Positions 19,615-30,600 are shown, numbered from the stretch's first letter. The stretch: 64,000 nucleotides of DNA from Jiella pacifica (GCF_010500815.1 NZ_JAAAMG010000020.1:1-64000), one strand, 5' to 3'. Notes: generated from the letters alone by a model not told the origin. Numbers and translations are program-made.

Positions 19615-19941
19615 TCACGAGGTGTCTTCGACGTCCTCCTCATCGTCTTCAGAGCTCTCTTCGTCCCCACGAAGCCAGGGAACGAAGACGCCCTCATCTT
19701 GCGGAAACATGCTCCGGTGATACGAGAGGATGGCATTTGCAGATCGGAAGCGTTTGGGCTCGCCGTTGCGGGCGATGTAGACCTGTGATTCGCTTCCGTC
19801 AGATCGAACGCCGAAAACAAACCAGTTGGTTTTACCATTCCGATCTTTATAGGGGCGGTACTTGAGCTTGCCCCCAGCATCCAAGAACGCTCGAACAACA
19901 TTGCCGAGTAGCACCCTTCCCCCAGGCTCCAGCTTCGCCAC
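19615..19941 (-). CDS. Conserved hypothetical protein, 108 residues
   Basis: A small soluble protein beginning MAKLEPGGRVLLGNV, with a compact beta-rich core (KYRPYKDRNGKTNWFVFGV, SQVYIARNGEPKRF) and an acidic tail of alternating Glu, Asp and Ser. Codon use looks normal and the frame is clearly coding. I do not recognise a family. It sits upstream of the virB operon on the same strand, separated by about 370 bp, so it may be expressed independently. A regulatory or DNA-binding role is possible but unsupported. Confidence 0.6.
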   Translation of the reverse strand: MAKLEPGGRVLLGNVVRAFLDAGGKLKYRPYKDRNGKTNWFVFGVRSDGSESQVYIARNGEPKRFRSANAILSYHRSMFPQDEGVFVPWLRGDEESSEDDEEDVEDTS

Positions 19942-20327
19942 ACAAACCTCCCACTTCGTTCACAGGAGGTCAGCATAAAGATTTGCGCAGCGTCATGCCA
20001 TCCCGGCATGGCGAATTCTGTTCTAATTTGTCTACATTAACAGTATGAAATATTACGTCGTAATGAGTCAATAATGCAATTTGAACGGAATTAGCATTTT
20101 GTCGGAAGCGAGCGCGAAAAACGACGCGATTTCGGTAAGTTGCGCAATTTTAAAAAATGAACGATAGGCCGGATGTCAATCGCGGGGAAATTTTGCACGC
20201 CGAAACATAGCCCTCGGCTCGGCCGAAGCGGATGGCGGCGGAGAGTTCGCGCCAGGTGATCGAGTAGAAATGGGGGTGTTCAGTGTTCAGACCAGATCGA
20301 CATCAGCCTCCTCCACTGTCCGGGCTC
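19942..20327. other. A+T-rich intergenic region with an HNH gene remnant
   Basis: The stretch 20000-20160 is much richer in A and T than its surroundings and contains no gene; it could be a promoter or insertion zone. Bases 20211-20285 repeat the 5' part of the HNH endonuclease gene found at 21.4 kb and are listed separately. Confidence 0.6.
20211..20285 (-). pseudogene. 5' remnant of a second HNH endonuclease gene
   Basis: Read on the minus strand this fragment encodes [16 protein letters not shown] followed by GRAEG, matching [16 protein letters not shown] and NRAKG of the intact HNH protein at 21065-21508. Similarity stops just after that segment, where the sequence becomes A+T-rich. It is a truncated duplicate or an independently acquired relative. 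Confidence 0.7.
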
Positions 20328-20663
20328 TCAGGAGTGGATGGCCTTGCTTAAGGCTTCCTCGGCCCACTGATTGAGGCTCTTGCCTGCCAGTTCCGCCGCG
20401 ATCGCGGCCTTGCGATGGATCTCTGGGCTGACCCGGAACATCATCTTGCCCGAATAAGGCTTCTGCGGCTCCTTACCGATCGTGGCACAGGTCGCGAGAT
20501 AGTCGTCCACGGCCTCGTGGAAGGCTGTCCGCAGTTCCTCAACGCTCTCGGCATGAAAACCGACGCCATCGCGAATGCCGGCGATCTGGCCGAACAGGAT
20601 GCCGTCTTCGTCGTCGTATTCGACGCGGGCCGCATAGCCCTTATAGGTGATTATGTTGGTCAT
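20328..20663 (-). CDS. hicB: HicB-family antitoxin
   Basis: A 111-residue protein starting MTNIITYKGYAARVEYD. The N-terminal partial RNase H-like fold (DGILFGQIAGIRDGVGFHAES) and the C-terminal ribbon-helix-helix (FRVSPEIHRKAAIAAELAG, then KSLNQWAEEAL) are both present, which is the two-domain HicB layout. It neutralises HicA and represses the operon. Its ATG overlaps the hicA stop by 4 bases; the gene order is toxin first, then antitoxin. Confidence 0.92.
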   Translation of the reverse strand: MTNIITYKGYAARVEYDDEDGILFGQIAGIRDGVGFHAESVEELRTAFHEAVDDYLATCATIGKEPQKPYSGKMMFRVSPEIHRKAAIAAELAGKSLNQWAEEALSKAIHS

Positions 20664-20914
20664 GGCTCGATCCCAAGTCGGATCAGGAACGCCCGGGCGG
20701 CGCGAACCTGATAGCGCTCTGCTTCCTTGGCTGGATGCGGACGATGAAAGCTCTCCAGCTCCCCGTCCTTCTCGAACCGGACGCGAGAGCCGCTGCCCTC
20801 GATGATCCGGCATCCGGCGGCAACAAGCAGACCCTCGATGGCCGCCCATTCGAGAGTACCTGGCACAGGCTCCCTGAAGACAGCTGCCAAGGTCTTCTTC
20901 TGCTTGCTGTTCAT
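20660..20914 (-). CDS. hicA: HicA-family mRNA interferase toxin
   Basis: An 84-residue HicA toxin with the double-stranded RNA-binding-like fold. The expected pattern is present: a central glycine-rich turn (LVAAGCRIIEGSGSRVRF) and the active histidine in ESFHRPHP. It would cleave mRNA when free of HicB. It is the first gene of the hicAB operon. Confidence 0.9.
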   Translation of the reverse strand: MNSKQKKTLAAVFREPVPGTLEWAAIEGLLVAAGCRIIEGSGSRVRFEKDGELESFHRPHPAKEAERYQVRAARAFLIRLGIEP

Positions 20915-21064
20915 GCAAGCAAGTTAGGGGGTGATATCATATACTGCAAGCGTGAAATTCGCTGCCACATGCGCTCAGCAATGGAGCACTGTTCCTCGCT
21001 GAGGACGTTGGCGTTCCGAGCCTTTAAGAAGCAGGGCGCCTACGGATCTGATCTCGCCGTTTCC

Positions 21065-21508
21065 CTACCGCCGATATGGCCCTGTGAAGAGGTCGCCCAG
21101 CGCGCGGCGGAGTAGCACGGTCAGACGGCGTTTTTCGATGTTCCAAGGGCGGTCGTGATCGAGGTGGCAGCGCTGGCAGAAGGCGGCGAGATTGTTGTCG
21201 GCGTTGTTGGCCGTGTTCTGGTCGAGATGGGCGCAGGCGAGGCGGACGAATGTCTGCGCAATTCCACCTTCGTCGCCTGACACCCTTGGATCGGGTGGTG
21301 TCTTTGTTCGAACCAGTCGTCCGCGGTTGTCGCGCCAGCGACCGGCAGTGTTGTCGAACCAGCGCCCGTCGCTCAGGTGATAGACAAGCTGGCCATGGGG
21401 TCGGCCGCATCGCTCGCAGCGTCCCTTGGCTCGATTGAACCTGATCGCGGCCGAAAGTTCACGCCAGTCGATCGGATAGAAGTGCCGGTCTTCACGCCGG
21501 ATCGGCAT
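21065..21508 (-). CDS. HNH endonuclease family protein
   Basis: A protein of about 147 residues starting [15 protein letters not shown]. The N-terminal segment carries a [10 protein letters not shown] zinc knuckle. A second region has [20 protein letters not shown] followed by QRCHLDHD, the HNH core with the conserved Asn and the second CxxC. The ATG at 21508 overlaps the 3' end of the serine recombinase gene by 17 bp. Free-standing HNH proteins of this kind are common on mobile DNA, but their role is generally unknown. Part of the gene is repeated at 20211-20285. Confidence 0.8.
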   Translation of the reverse strand: MPIRREDRHFYPIDWRELSAAIRFNRAKGRCERCGRPHGQLVYHLSDGRWFDNTAGRWRDNRGRLVRTKTPPDPRVSGDEGGIAQTFVRLACAHLDQNTANNADNNLAAFCQRCHLDHDRPWNIEKRRLTVLLRRALGDLFTGPYRR

Positions 21509-22151
21509 CGCTCCCCTCCCCGGCGGTCGCGTCCTCATTCTCTGGCGGTTTCATTATATCGAGCGCGCCCTGCTCTTTGTATTTGTCGCGCGCCCGGCTA
21601 ATGGTCAGCCGGCTGACGCCATAGTCGCGGGCAAGCCGTGCGACTGACGCACCATCTTGAAGCTTAGTGATAACGGCCCGCTTCTGATCCTCGGTCAGAC
21701 GTGGCGGACGGCCGAGCCGCTTGCCCTCGGATTTGGCTCGGATCAAGCCAGCCTGGGTGCGTTCGATCAGGAGGTCGCGCTCAAACTCGGCGACGGCATT
21801 GATGACACCCATGGTCATGCGGCCTGCCGGGCTGGTCAGGTCGACGCCGCCGAGCGCCAGGCAGTGAACCTTGATGCCGAGCTCGTCGAGTTGGTCGACG
21901 GTCTTGCGAACATCCATGGCGTTGCGGCCGAGACGGTCGAGTTTGGTGACGACAAGAATGTCGCCGTCTTCCAGTCGATCAACAAGCCTGCCAAAGCCCG
22001 GTCGTTCCGACGCCGCGGTCGCTCCAGAGATGGTCTCGGTGATGACCCGGCGCGGCTGAACCTGAAATCCTGCCGCGCGGATCTCGCCGAGCTGGTTCTC
22101 GGTGTGCTGCTCGATGGTCGAGACCCGGGCATAGGCGAAAATGCGCGACAT
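21492..22151 (-). CDS. Serine recombinase (resolvase/invertase family)
   Basis: A 219-residue small serine recombinase. The catalytic serine is S11 in YARVSTIEQ, with the conserved arginine region ([12 protein letters not shown]), the long helix E ([14 protein letters not shown]) and a C-terminal helix-turn-helix ([22 protein letters not shown]). It would resolve dimers or cointegrates, or invert a segment. Palindromes upstream at 22201-22212 and 22238-22255 are candidate crossover or binding sites. No transposase is adjacent, so it is more likely a plasmid or element resolvase than part of an intact transposon. Confidence 0.9.
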   Translation of the reverse strand: MSRIFAYARVSTIEQHTENQLGEIRAAGFQVQPRRVITETISGATAASERPGFGRLVDRLEDGDILVVTKLDRLGRNAMDVRKTVDQLDELGIKVHCLALGGVDLTSPAGRMTMGVINAVAEFERDLLIERTQAGLIRAKSEGKRLGRPPRLTEDQKRAVITKLQDGASVARLARDYGVSRLTISRARDKYKEQGALDIMKPPENEDATAGEGSDADPA

Positions 22152-22200
22152 GGATGGCGTCGAACCCGGAAAATAGCATCAAAAACGTGGATGAAGTTAT

Positions 22201-22212
22201 TGCGCATGCGCA
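22201..22212. repeat. Perfect 12-bp palindrome tgcgcatgcgca
   Basis: The palindrome lies 50 bp upstream of the serine recombinase start and is flanked by ttat and taa, so the near-palindrome is longer. It may be an operator or part of a res site. Confidence 0.6.
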
Positions 22213-22237
22213 TAACCCGAGCAAGCTATTTTTCGGT

Positions 22238-22255
22238 CATATCGACAGCGATATG
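22238..22255. repeat. Inverted repeat CATATCG-acag-CGATATG
   Basis: Seven-base perfect arms lie around a four-base centre, 87 bp upstream of the recombinase start. Small serine recombinases bind paired half-sites of this sort, but the spacing of a full res site cannot be confirmed by eye. Confidence 0.55.
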
Positions 22256-22526
22256 CCCACAAACGGTCGATTGTGAGCGGAGCCTGTGACCGTCAATTAT
22301 TCCCGAAAACCGGATCATGACAATCAGATGGTAATGTGACGCATGCGAATAGGTATGCAAGATAACATCCCTGTGTCTATTTCTTCTAAGCTGATCTATG
22401 ATGCGATATACGGTTGGGGCACCGATTCCGCCCTTGCTGGCGCTTCAGGACGTTTTGTTGACGCGAGACAATATTCTCTGGATTTGCTATGTCTTGCAAA
22501 TCAGCGATTAGAAGGGAGGACAGGGG

Positions 22527-22814
22527 ATGAAGCTCTACGAACTACCCATGCAGGAGAATGGTCGCGTCATCCTTCCCGCTGAACTTCGAAAGGCTCTGGG
22601 GCTCGCCAAGGGTGACAAGGTCATGCTCGAAGCAGAGGGCGACCAGGTGACCCTGACCACCGCGCGGCTCCGACGCAAACGGGCCCAGGAAATAGCCAAG
22701 CGCTATGCGCGACCCGGCGTCAGCGTCGTCGACGAGTTCCTGGCCGAAAAGCGCGCGGAGGCTGAACGCGAGATTGACCGCATCGAGCCCGGCAAAGAGG
22801 TCGCCGGGTCGTGA
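22527..22814 (+). CDS. AbrB/MazE-type antitoxin (VapB-like)
   Basis: A 95-residue antitoxin with an N-terminal swapped-hairpin AbrB fold (NGRVILPAELRKALGLAKGD, then KVMLEAEGDQVTL) and a helical C-terminal tail for toxin binding. A ribosome-binding site gggagg precedes the ATG. Its TGA overlaps the toxin GTG. A diverged relative with the same layout lies at 37534. Confidence 0.85.
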   Translation: MKLYELPMQENGRVILPAELRKALGLAKGDKVMLEAEGDQVTLTTARLRRKRAQEIAKRYARPGVSVVDEFLAEKRAEAEREIDRIEPGKEVAGS

Positions 22815-23203
22815 GCACCTGCGTCGTCGACACCTCGGCGATCCTCGCCTACGCCTTTGCGGAAAAAGGAGCGGCCAAGGTCGAGCGCTGCATAGATGCG
22901 GGAGCATCAGCGTCCGCGCTGACCGTTCAGGAGGCTATCTCGAAACTCTGCCAGACGGGAATGACGCAGGACGAGGCCGAAGAGCTCGTTCGCTCCCTCG
23001 GCCTTGATGTTCGCCCGCTGGATATTGCTTTAGCCTTCAAGGCTGGCGGTATGTTCGCGCTGACCAAACCCTTTGGCCTCAGCCATGGCGACCGCGCGTG
23101 TCTTGCCCTGGGTCAAGCGCTCGCCCTGCCGGTCGTCACCGCCGACAAGGCTTGGTCGAAGGTTGCCAAGAATCTCGGTATCCGCATTGAGCAGTTTCGA
23201 TGA
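22811..23203 (+). CDS. vapC: PIN-domain toxin (VapC)
   Basis: A 130-residue PIN ribonuclease starting with GTG. Acidic positions are D7 in CVVDTSAILAYAF, E in TVQEAISKL (about residue 42), D in LSHGDRACLALG (about 95) and D in VVTADKAWSKVA (about 114). It is full length and coupled to the MazE-type antitoxin. The family cleaves structured RNAs. A similar toxin lies at 37836-38231. Confidence 0.9.
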   Translation: MSTCVVDTSAILAYAFAEKGAAKVERCIDAGASASALTVQEAISKLCQTGMTQDEAEELVRSLGLDVRPLDIALAFKAGGMFALTKPFGLSHGDRACLALGQALALPVVTADKAWSKVAKNLGIRIEQFR

Positions 23204-23285
23204 ACGGGTGCTTCTGGCGGTATCTCGTTGCGCGTCATAGATCGATGGATCACATGCAGCGTCAGGACGAACCGAAGGCAATCGG

Positions 23286-23483
23286 ATGATGCAGGGCGAA
23301 CGCGCACGCCAGTTTGATCTCTTCGGCCAGCCGACCGCAAAGGACGGCGAGGAACGATCTCAGAGGGGCATCCGTCGCCACCGGCAGACAACCGCGCCTC
23401 TGCTCGCCTCGGTGGGCAATCCAGAAGCGATGGCACGGCATCTCGAATCCACCGGCGCCTATCGCATTCTGCGGCGGCTCTAG
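23286..23483 (+). pseudogene. 5' part of the exonuclease gene, cut off by an in-frame TAG
   Basis: A 65-codon frame (MMQGERARQFDLFGQPTAK onward, ending HLESTGAYRILRRL) that stops with TAG at 23481-23483. The same frame continues with PRPVLGGWSP into the exonuclease ORF that starts at 23514. A segment like LESTGxYRxLRRL is what I expect just before the DnaQ domain in related rhizobial exonucleases, so the two pieces look like one gene of about 336 codons split by a nonsense codon, possibly CAG to TAG. Confidence 0.65.
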
Positions 23484-23513
23484 CCACGGCCGGTTCTCGG
23501 CGGCTGGTCACCA

Positions 23514-24296
23514 ATGTCGCTGCAGCCGGGCGAGAAGATCGGGATCATTCTCGACACGGAAACGACAGGTCTCGATTATCGCCGTCACGAGATCATCGAG
23601 CTCGGCATGGTGATGTTCACCTATGGTGCCGAGGGCATTCGGGACGTGGTCGGCGTGTTCGACGAATTGCGGGAGCCGGGCGAGCCGATCGCTCCCGACA
23701 TCACTCGCATCACTGGCATCACGGACGACATGGTCGCAGGACAGTCGATCGATCCGGCAGCCGTTGCCGATTTCGTCGCTCCCGCCGATCTCGTTATCGC
23801 CCACAATGCCCGGTTTGACCGTCCGTTCTGCGAGACATTTGCATCTGGCTTCGATCTGAAAGCCTGGGCGTGTTCAAACCAGGAGGTGGACTGGCGCGCC
23901 TTCGGCTTCGAAGGGTCGAAGCTCGGCTACCTCGTCGGTCAGTGCGGACTCTTCCACAACGGCCATCGGGCTATTGACGACTGCCATGCCCTGCTCGAGG
24001 TGTTGGCGTTCCAACACGAAGCAAACGGATGTGCATTCCCTCACCTCGTCGCATCGGCCGCCAAACGACGCTGCCGGATCTGGGCGCAACACAGCCCGTT
24101 CGACCTGAAGGACGCGCTCAAAGCCCGCGGCTACCGCTGGAACGACGGCAGCGACGGGCGGCCGAAGAGCTGGTGGACCGAGATTGACGAAGAGGGCTTC
24201 GACAACGAGTGTCACTTCTTACGCGAAGAGATCTACCGTCAAGATATCGATCCGCACCTAGAATGGCTAACGGGGGTCGAGCGATACAGAGCCTGA
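23514..24296 (+). CDS. DnaQ-like 3'-5' exonuclease
   Basis: A 260-residue DEDDh exonuclease domain. Exo I is ILDTETTGLD (residues 11-20), Exo II is VIAHNARFDRPF (about 95-106), and Exo III has the histidine and aspartate in NGHRAIDDCHALLEVL (about 142-157). The C-terminal 70 residues are a separate extension with WSTEID-like and HLEWLTGVERY segments. It would remove nucleotides from 3' ends and may take part in repair or defence of the element. Reinitiation at this ATG could still give a catalytically complete protein despite the upstream TAG. Confidence 0.85.
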   Translation: MSLQPGEKIGIILDTETTGLDYRRHEIIELGMVMFTYGAEGIRDVVGVFDELREPGEPIAPDITRITGITDDMVAGQSIDPAAVADFVAPADLVIAHNARFDRPFCETFASGFDLKAWACSNQEVDWRAFGFEGSKLGYLVGQCGLFHNGHRAIDDCHALLEVLAFQHEANGCAFPHLVASAAKRRCRIWAQHSPFDLKDALKARGYRWNDGSDGRPKSWWTEIDEEGFDNECHFLREEIYRQDIDPHLEWLTGVERYRA

Positions 24297-24411
24297 AGAC
24301 GGAAAAGGTGGGCCGACAGCGGACATGCAACTTTCCGTCGGCTAAAGTTCAGAAGCAGACATTGATCCACGATCCCGATCGCCGAGGCGACATCGACCGG
24401 CTCACGCCAGT

Positions 24412-24434
24412 GTCTAGGCTTTTTTCGCCCAGAC
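24412..24434 (+). terminator. Hairpin after the exonuclease gene
   Basis: GTCTAGGC pairs with GCCCAGAC at seven of eight positions around a T-rich loop. It lies between the exonuclease and the ubiquitin-like operon and could separate their transcripts. Weak evidence only. Confidence 0.3.
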
Positions 24435-24521
24435 TAAAGATTTGTTCCCAAATCCACGGGGGCAATTTCGCTGGGGTTCTTGAGGGCGGCCGGTTCGCCG
24501 CCTGATCAGGAGCCAAGCCCC

Positions 24522-25974
<1,453 letters not shown>

Positions 25975-25978
<4 letters not shown>

Positions 25979-27354
25979 CCACCGATCCCGACCACCTGCA
26001 CCGCACGGCGAAATACTTCATGGACAGCGGCCGCGCCGCGACCGCCGACGATGCGGTTGACATGCTCTCCCGCTTTGGCCTCGCGATCCGCGTGGACCCG
26101 GCGACCGTCACGACGGTGAACGGACAGGTCGGGCTGCTCACCCTAGTCAATGCGGCACGCCGCACGATGCTCGGCGGCATCGAGGTCGAGGGCGTCGGAG
26201 GTCAGGCGGTGGTCACCAAGCTGGCGACCGAGGCCACCCTGCGCGAGGCGGTCGAGGCGCTCGGAGGTACCTGCGTCGAGAAGGTCCGCGCCGCCTGGCC
26301 GCGCGCGATCATTGGCGACGTGGGCGCGCCGACAGGTTCGACGCCCGCGTGGCGCCTGCAGTGGGCTGGCTGGCGCGGCGGCGTGATCCCGTCGACCTGG
26401 CCCACCGCAATGATGGACGACGCCATATCGCTGGCGCCGGCCCTAGCCGCAGCCGCATGCGTCGGCGAGGTCTTCGCCTGGCACGCCGGCGACCACGACA
26501 TGGCGGGGCGGCGTGCTTCGGGGCTCTCAATCTGGGACCCGGGCAAGTCATGGATGGAGCCGAATTCGACCGAGCCGGCCCTGCGGCACCTTCCCACGCA
26601 TCTTTGGTTCATCGGCTTGGGAAACCTCGGTCAGGCGTTTGCCTGGGCGCTGGCGTCGCTGCCCTATCCTGAGGGTGCGGATGCCCTGCTGATGCTCCAG
26701 GACTTCGACAGCATGGCGGTGTCGAACGACAGCACATCGCTGCTCGCGGTGCCCGAGCAGCCGACCGTCATGAAGACGCGATGGGTCGGCGATTGGCTGC
26801 AGCGCCGGGGCTTCGACGTGCGGCACGAAGAGCGGCGTTTCGGTGCCTGGACCCGGCGCCACCATCTCGAGCCCGGCGCGGCGCTGTGCGGCGTGGACAA
26901 CGCGGCCGCCCGCGCTGCGCTGGAGGAAGCCGGGTTCGACCTGGTGGTCGAGGCCGGTCTGGGCGCGGGAACGCAGGGGTTCCGGAACTTCTCCCTCCAC
27001 AGCTTTCCCGGGCCCAAGCGCGCGAGCGTGATCTGGGGCGGCGCTGCGGCGTCGGCCACGGCTCCCGACGTCTCGAGGATGCCCGCCTACGAAGCGATGA
27101 AGATGGAGGGCGTCGACGGCTGCGGCCTCGCCCAGATCGCGTCACGCACGATCGGCGTGCCCTTCGTCGGGCTGACCGCCTCGGTCCTTGCGGTGGGCGA
27201 GCTGCTGCGGCGCTTGCACGGTGGCGGCGCTATGGAGCTGGTGTCGGGTTCGCTGATGGCGCTGGACGACACAGAGGCGTTCACCGGCGCCCCCGAACCC
27301 TACGCCCATGGACACCTCGACCTTGATCCCGTTGACATCCCCAAGGCGGCCTAA
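25975..27354 (+). CDS. bilD: E1-like ThiF-fold activating enzyme (BilD)
   Basis: A 459-residue protein. The N-terminal 200 residues form an accessory domain with no catalytic motif that I recognise. The C-terminal half is a ThiF/E1 adenylation domain: Rossmann motif FIGLGNLGQ (glycines from 214), LMLQDFDSMAVSN for the nucleotide, ALCGVDNAAAR, and a candidate catalytic cysteine C383 in DGCGLAQIA. It would adenylate the C-terminal glycine of the ubiquitin-like protein and hand it to the E2. It is the last gene of the operon and is followed by a GC-rich hairpin. Confidence 0.9.
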
Positions 27355-27360
27355 GCTGTT

Positions 27361-27387
27361 CCGGCGGCGAGGATTTCCTGCCGCCGG
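27361..27387 (+). terminator. GC-rich hairpin after bilD
   Basis: CCGGCGGC (27361-27368) and GCCGCCGG (27380-27387) are perfect reverse complements around an 11-base loop, 6 bp after the bilD stop. No T-tract follows, so it may act as a weak terminator or as RNA 3'-end protection. Confidence 0.5.
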
Positions 27388-27408
27388 CGCGTCGGCTATT
27401 GTCGACGT

Positions 27409-27625
27409 ATGATTGTGATCGACGACGTCCGCGCCCTGATCGACCGCCTTGCTCCGGCGCAGTTGCGACGACTGCGTCGCCGATCGGCTCGGCCTGTCCG
27501 TGCGGCAGCACGCCAACCATAAGACTCGCGAACTGGCCGGCCCCAATGGCGTCGAGCGCCGCAAGGACATTTGCTGGATGTGCTACGGCGAGAAGCTGGT
27601 GATCCGGCGGCTGAGGTGCCGGTAA
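27409..27625 (+). pseudogene. Small zinc-ribbon protein with a frameshift
   Basis: The ATG at 27409 opens MIVIDDVRALIDRLAPAQ. After one extra base (near 27463) the frame continues as CDDCVADRLGLSVRQHANHK, then TRELAGPNG, KDICWMC and ends RLRCR with TAA at 27623. The joined product would be about 71 residues with CxxC (CDDC) and CxxC (CWMC) pairs around a basic helix, a classic small zinc-binding DNA- or RNA-binding design. The total length is 3n+1, consistent with one insertion (or two deletions). It lies between the Bil operon and the convergent helicase operon. I cannot name the family. Confidence 0.6.
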
Positions 27626-27641
27626 GGCGAGGCAGTGCGGC

Positions 27642-30600
27642 TCACACGCCGCAAATGAAATAGCACGGGCAATTCGGACAGTAGCGCGGATCGCTTGGCT
27701 TGGCGGGAAAATTCCCCGCCTCGATCCCGGCGATCGCATCCCCGAACGCCTTGACCGCCTTGTCCTCCTTACTAGCGGGGAAGTCGCGCGTCACGCCGTC
27801 CCCCGGGTAATAGGCCTCGACCGAGATCGCCCGACCCGGAAACCTGCGCCGCGCCGCCAGCAGCATCGCGCCGTAGATCGGATTGTCGCCTTCGCTCTTG
27901 GTCTGTCGCCCCGTCCTGATCCGTTGCACGCGGACCACGCCGCCGGTGTCGACCAGACGGTCGGGCTCGATCGTCAAGGTGCGACCGCCGACCGGCAGTT
28001 CGAGCGGCCCGTCCGGATAGGCTCCCTGCTCGGCTCCGACGTATGCGGCGTCGTTCAAGACCATGCGGTTTGCGGCCTGGCGGTAGTAGTTCTCGAAGCC
28101 GTGACCAACTGGGCCGCGCTCGGCCCATACCACATCTAGCTGCGCCAAAGCCTGCGGCGCGCTCGTCGCAACGCCCTCGCCACGTCGCTGCTCGATCCAC
28201 GCCAAGGTCCTCCGAACACACCGGTGGAAGTCGAGGAAGGCGGCCCCGTCGGTGCCCGCGCGCAGGCCCATCATTTGCTCGTAGCGGTACCTCGCCGGGC
28301 AGCGGATGTAGGTGTCGAGCTCGGTGGCCGAGTAGTTCGTCCGCTTCTCGACCGCGACCGGCGGCCTCGCCGGGGGCTGTGGCACGCTCGATGGCGCCAA
28401 ACGGGTCCGCGTCAGTATCGCTGAGACCGAGTCTAGGAACTTGGACGCGGAGGCGTTCTGGGACGTGTATTTCTGGGCTCGGGTCAGCGACAGGTGGTCG
28501 CGAGCGCGCGAGAGCCCCACGAAGAACAGGCATTCCTCCTCGGCATCATGGTCCTCCTTGCCCATGTTGAGCTGAGGGTACTTGCCGAGCGTGGGCATCC
28601 TCGAACCCTTGCGGCTGGCGGGCATGTATTTCGTCGCCAGGGCGGGGAGATGCACCGCGGGGAACTCAAGGCCCTTGCTGCCGTGGATCGTCAGCACCCG
28701 GACGGCGTCGATGTCGGTCGCCTCAGCCGAGATCGCGCGGTAGGCGCTGTCCTGGTTGAGCAGCTCGATGCGCCGAATACGCGCCAGCAGGCGGCGGCGG
28801 CTCCTGTCGCCCGCCGCATCATGCTCGCCGCACACTTTGAGTAGCTGATAGATCGCGATCAGCTTCTGCCGGTCGGCGGGGTCCGAGCTCCGTACGAGCG
28901 GGTCGAGGTAGCCGCCGGTCTCGAACAGCCACCCCGTCAGCATCGTCCAGGGCGTCGTCGTGGCGCCAACGAACGCTAGCTCGCCGCCGAGCCGGGCGAG
29001 GCCGAAGCGTCCGCCGTCCGACAGACCTTCAATCTCGGCGACGCTCGACAGCGCGGTTATCACCGGCCGCTTCTGCTCGCGGGCCCAACTTATCACCTTC
29101 AAAGTGTCCTGCTCCGTCGCGCCATACGCCGGCAACTGGCCCACCCGGACCAGACCAAGCCCGCCGAACTCGGCGTCGAGGGCGACCAACGACAGCAGGT
29201 CCCGGATCTCGCCGCGCTCGAACAGGTCGCCCAGATACAGAAGTGGCACGTTCAGCCGCTCGAGCAGGGACGTCAGGCGGCCAAGCGTAAGGTGGCTGCG
29301 AGCGAGTATGGCCTGATCGCGATACGGGACGCCGGCGGCTCTCAGCCCCTCGATCCGGTCGCGTATCGCGCAGGCCTCGTCCTCCAACGTCCCACACACC
29401 TCCAGCGTGACCTCGCCGACGGCGCCGCGGTTGGCCTGCCACTGCGATTGCCGGCCGCCGGTCATTCCGCCGGTGAAGGCAGCGAAGGCTCTGACGACTG
29501 GCGTTCCAGACCGGTAGTTGATCCCGAGGGTGTGGCGCTTTCCGCCGAACTCGGAAGGAAACCGCTCGACGTTGGATGGCTCCGCACCTCGGAACCGATA
29601 GATCGACTGGCGATGGTCGGCCACGACCCAAATGTCGCGGCATTCGCTGGCGAACGCGCGCAGCAGCATCGAGCTCGCGTAATTCACGTCCTGATACTCG
29701 TCGACGAGCAGGTGCCGGTAGGACCCAATGACGTCGGCCCGCACCTCATCGTCCGCCAACAGCGCGACGGCATGGCCGATGAGGTCGCCGAAGTCGACAG
29801 CGTCCGCCTCGGTGAGCAGCCTCTCGTAGATGACATAGACCTTGCCGACCTCGACCGCCTTCTCGGCTGCCTCCCGGCCCGCATCGTCGACCGCCGCAGC
29901 CAGATCCGCGTCGGCCGCGGCCAGATATTCGACCGGACCGATAAGTTCGTCCTTCGCCCGCGAGATCGCGCTCACCACGAAAGCAAGTTCAAGGGCCGGC
30001 TCGAACAGGTTCTGGTAGTGCCGGAGTGGAAGCTGCTCGAGGTTGGCCTCCAGCAGCGCCAGGCTTGCAGTCGGGTCGAGAATCTTGACCTTATCGGTCC
30101 GGCCGATGCGCCCAGCGAAGCGGGTGACCAGCTCCAGGCCGAAGGCGTGGAACGTCCCGACCCACATCTCGATGGCCGCATCGGCGTCGACCGCCGACAA
30201 GCGCTCGCGCATCTCCTCCGCGGCCTTGTTGGAGAAGGTGAGCGCGAGGATCGACGACGCCGCGTCCCCCTTGAGGATGCGCGTGATGCGTTCAACCAAA
30301 GTGCGCGTCTTGCCCGTGCCCGGACCGGCGTGGACTAGCAGTGGCCCGTCGTCCCAATCGACGGCGGCCTGCTGATCATCGTCCAGACCATAGACGACCT
30401 TCTCGCGCTCCTCGACATCGTGACGGATGAGAGGCGGCAGCAGAAGAGCCCTGATCGCCTGCTGGAGCACGAGGTTGCGCGGCAACCCAACTTCGGTCGC
30501 GATCCCGGAAGGCCTGGCACCGGCCAGAAGCCTGTCTCTCAGCCAGTCGGAGGGACAAAGGAACTCGCCCGCGAAGACGTCCGCCTGCACCTCCTTGCGC

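Larger units (their letters stand above)
22152..22526. other. 375-bp recombinase control region, no gene
   Basis: The gap between the divergent recombinase and MazE/VapC genes is relatively A+T-rich and contains two palindromes (22201-22212 and 22238-22255). It is the expected position for a res or dif-like site acting with the neighbouring recombinase. No credible gene was found on either strand. Confidence 0.55.

Noticed and set aside
19251-20009. 252-codon minus-strand frame
   Set aside because: It overlaps the more plausible 108-residue gene in another frame, is Ser- and Arg-rich and contains no recognisable motif.
20010-20210. A+T-rich stretch considered as a replication origin
   Set aside because: No iterons, DnaA-box cluster or adjacent replication protein were seen; only composition supports it.
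22343-22582. 79-codon plus-strand frame before the MazE antitoxin
   Set aside because: It overlaps the antitoxin gene, has no family pattern and lies in a probable recombinase site region.
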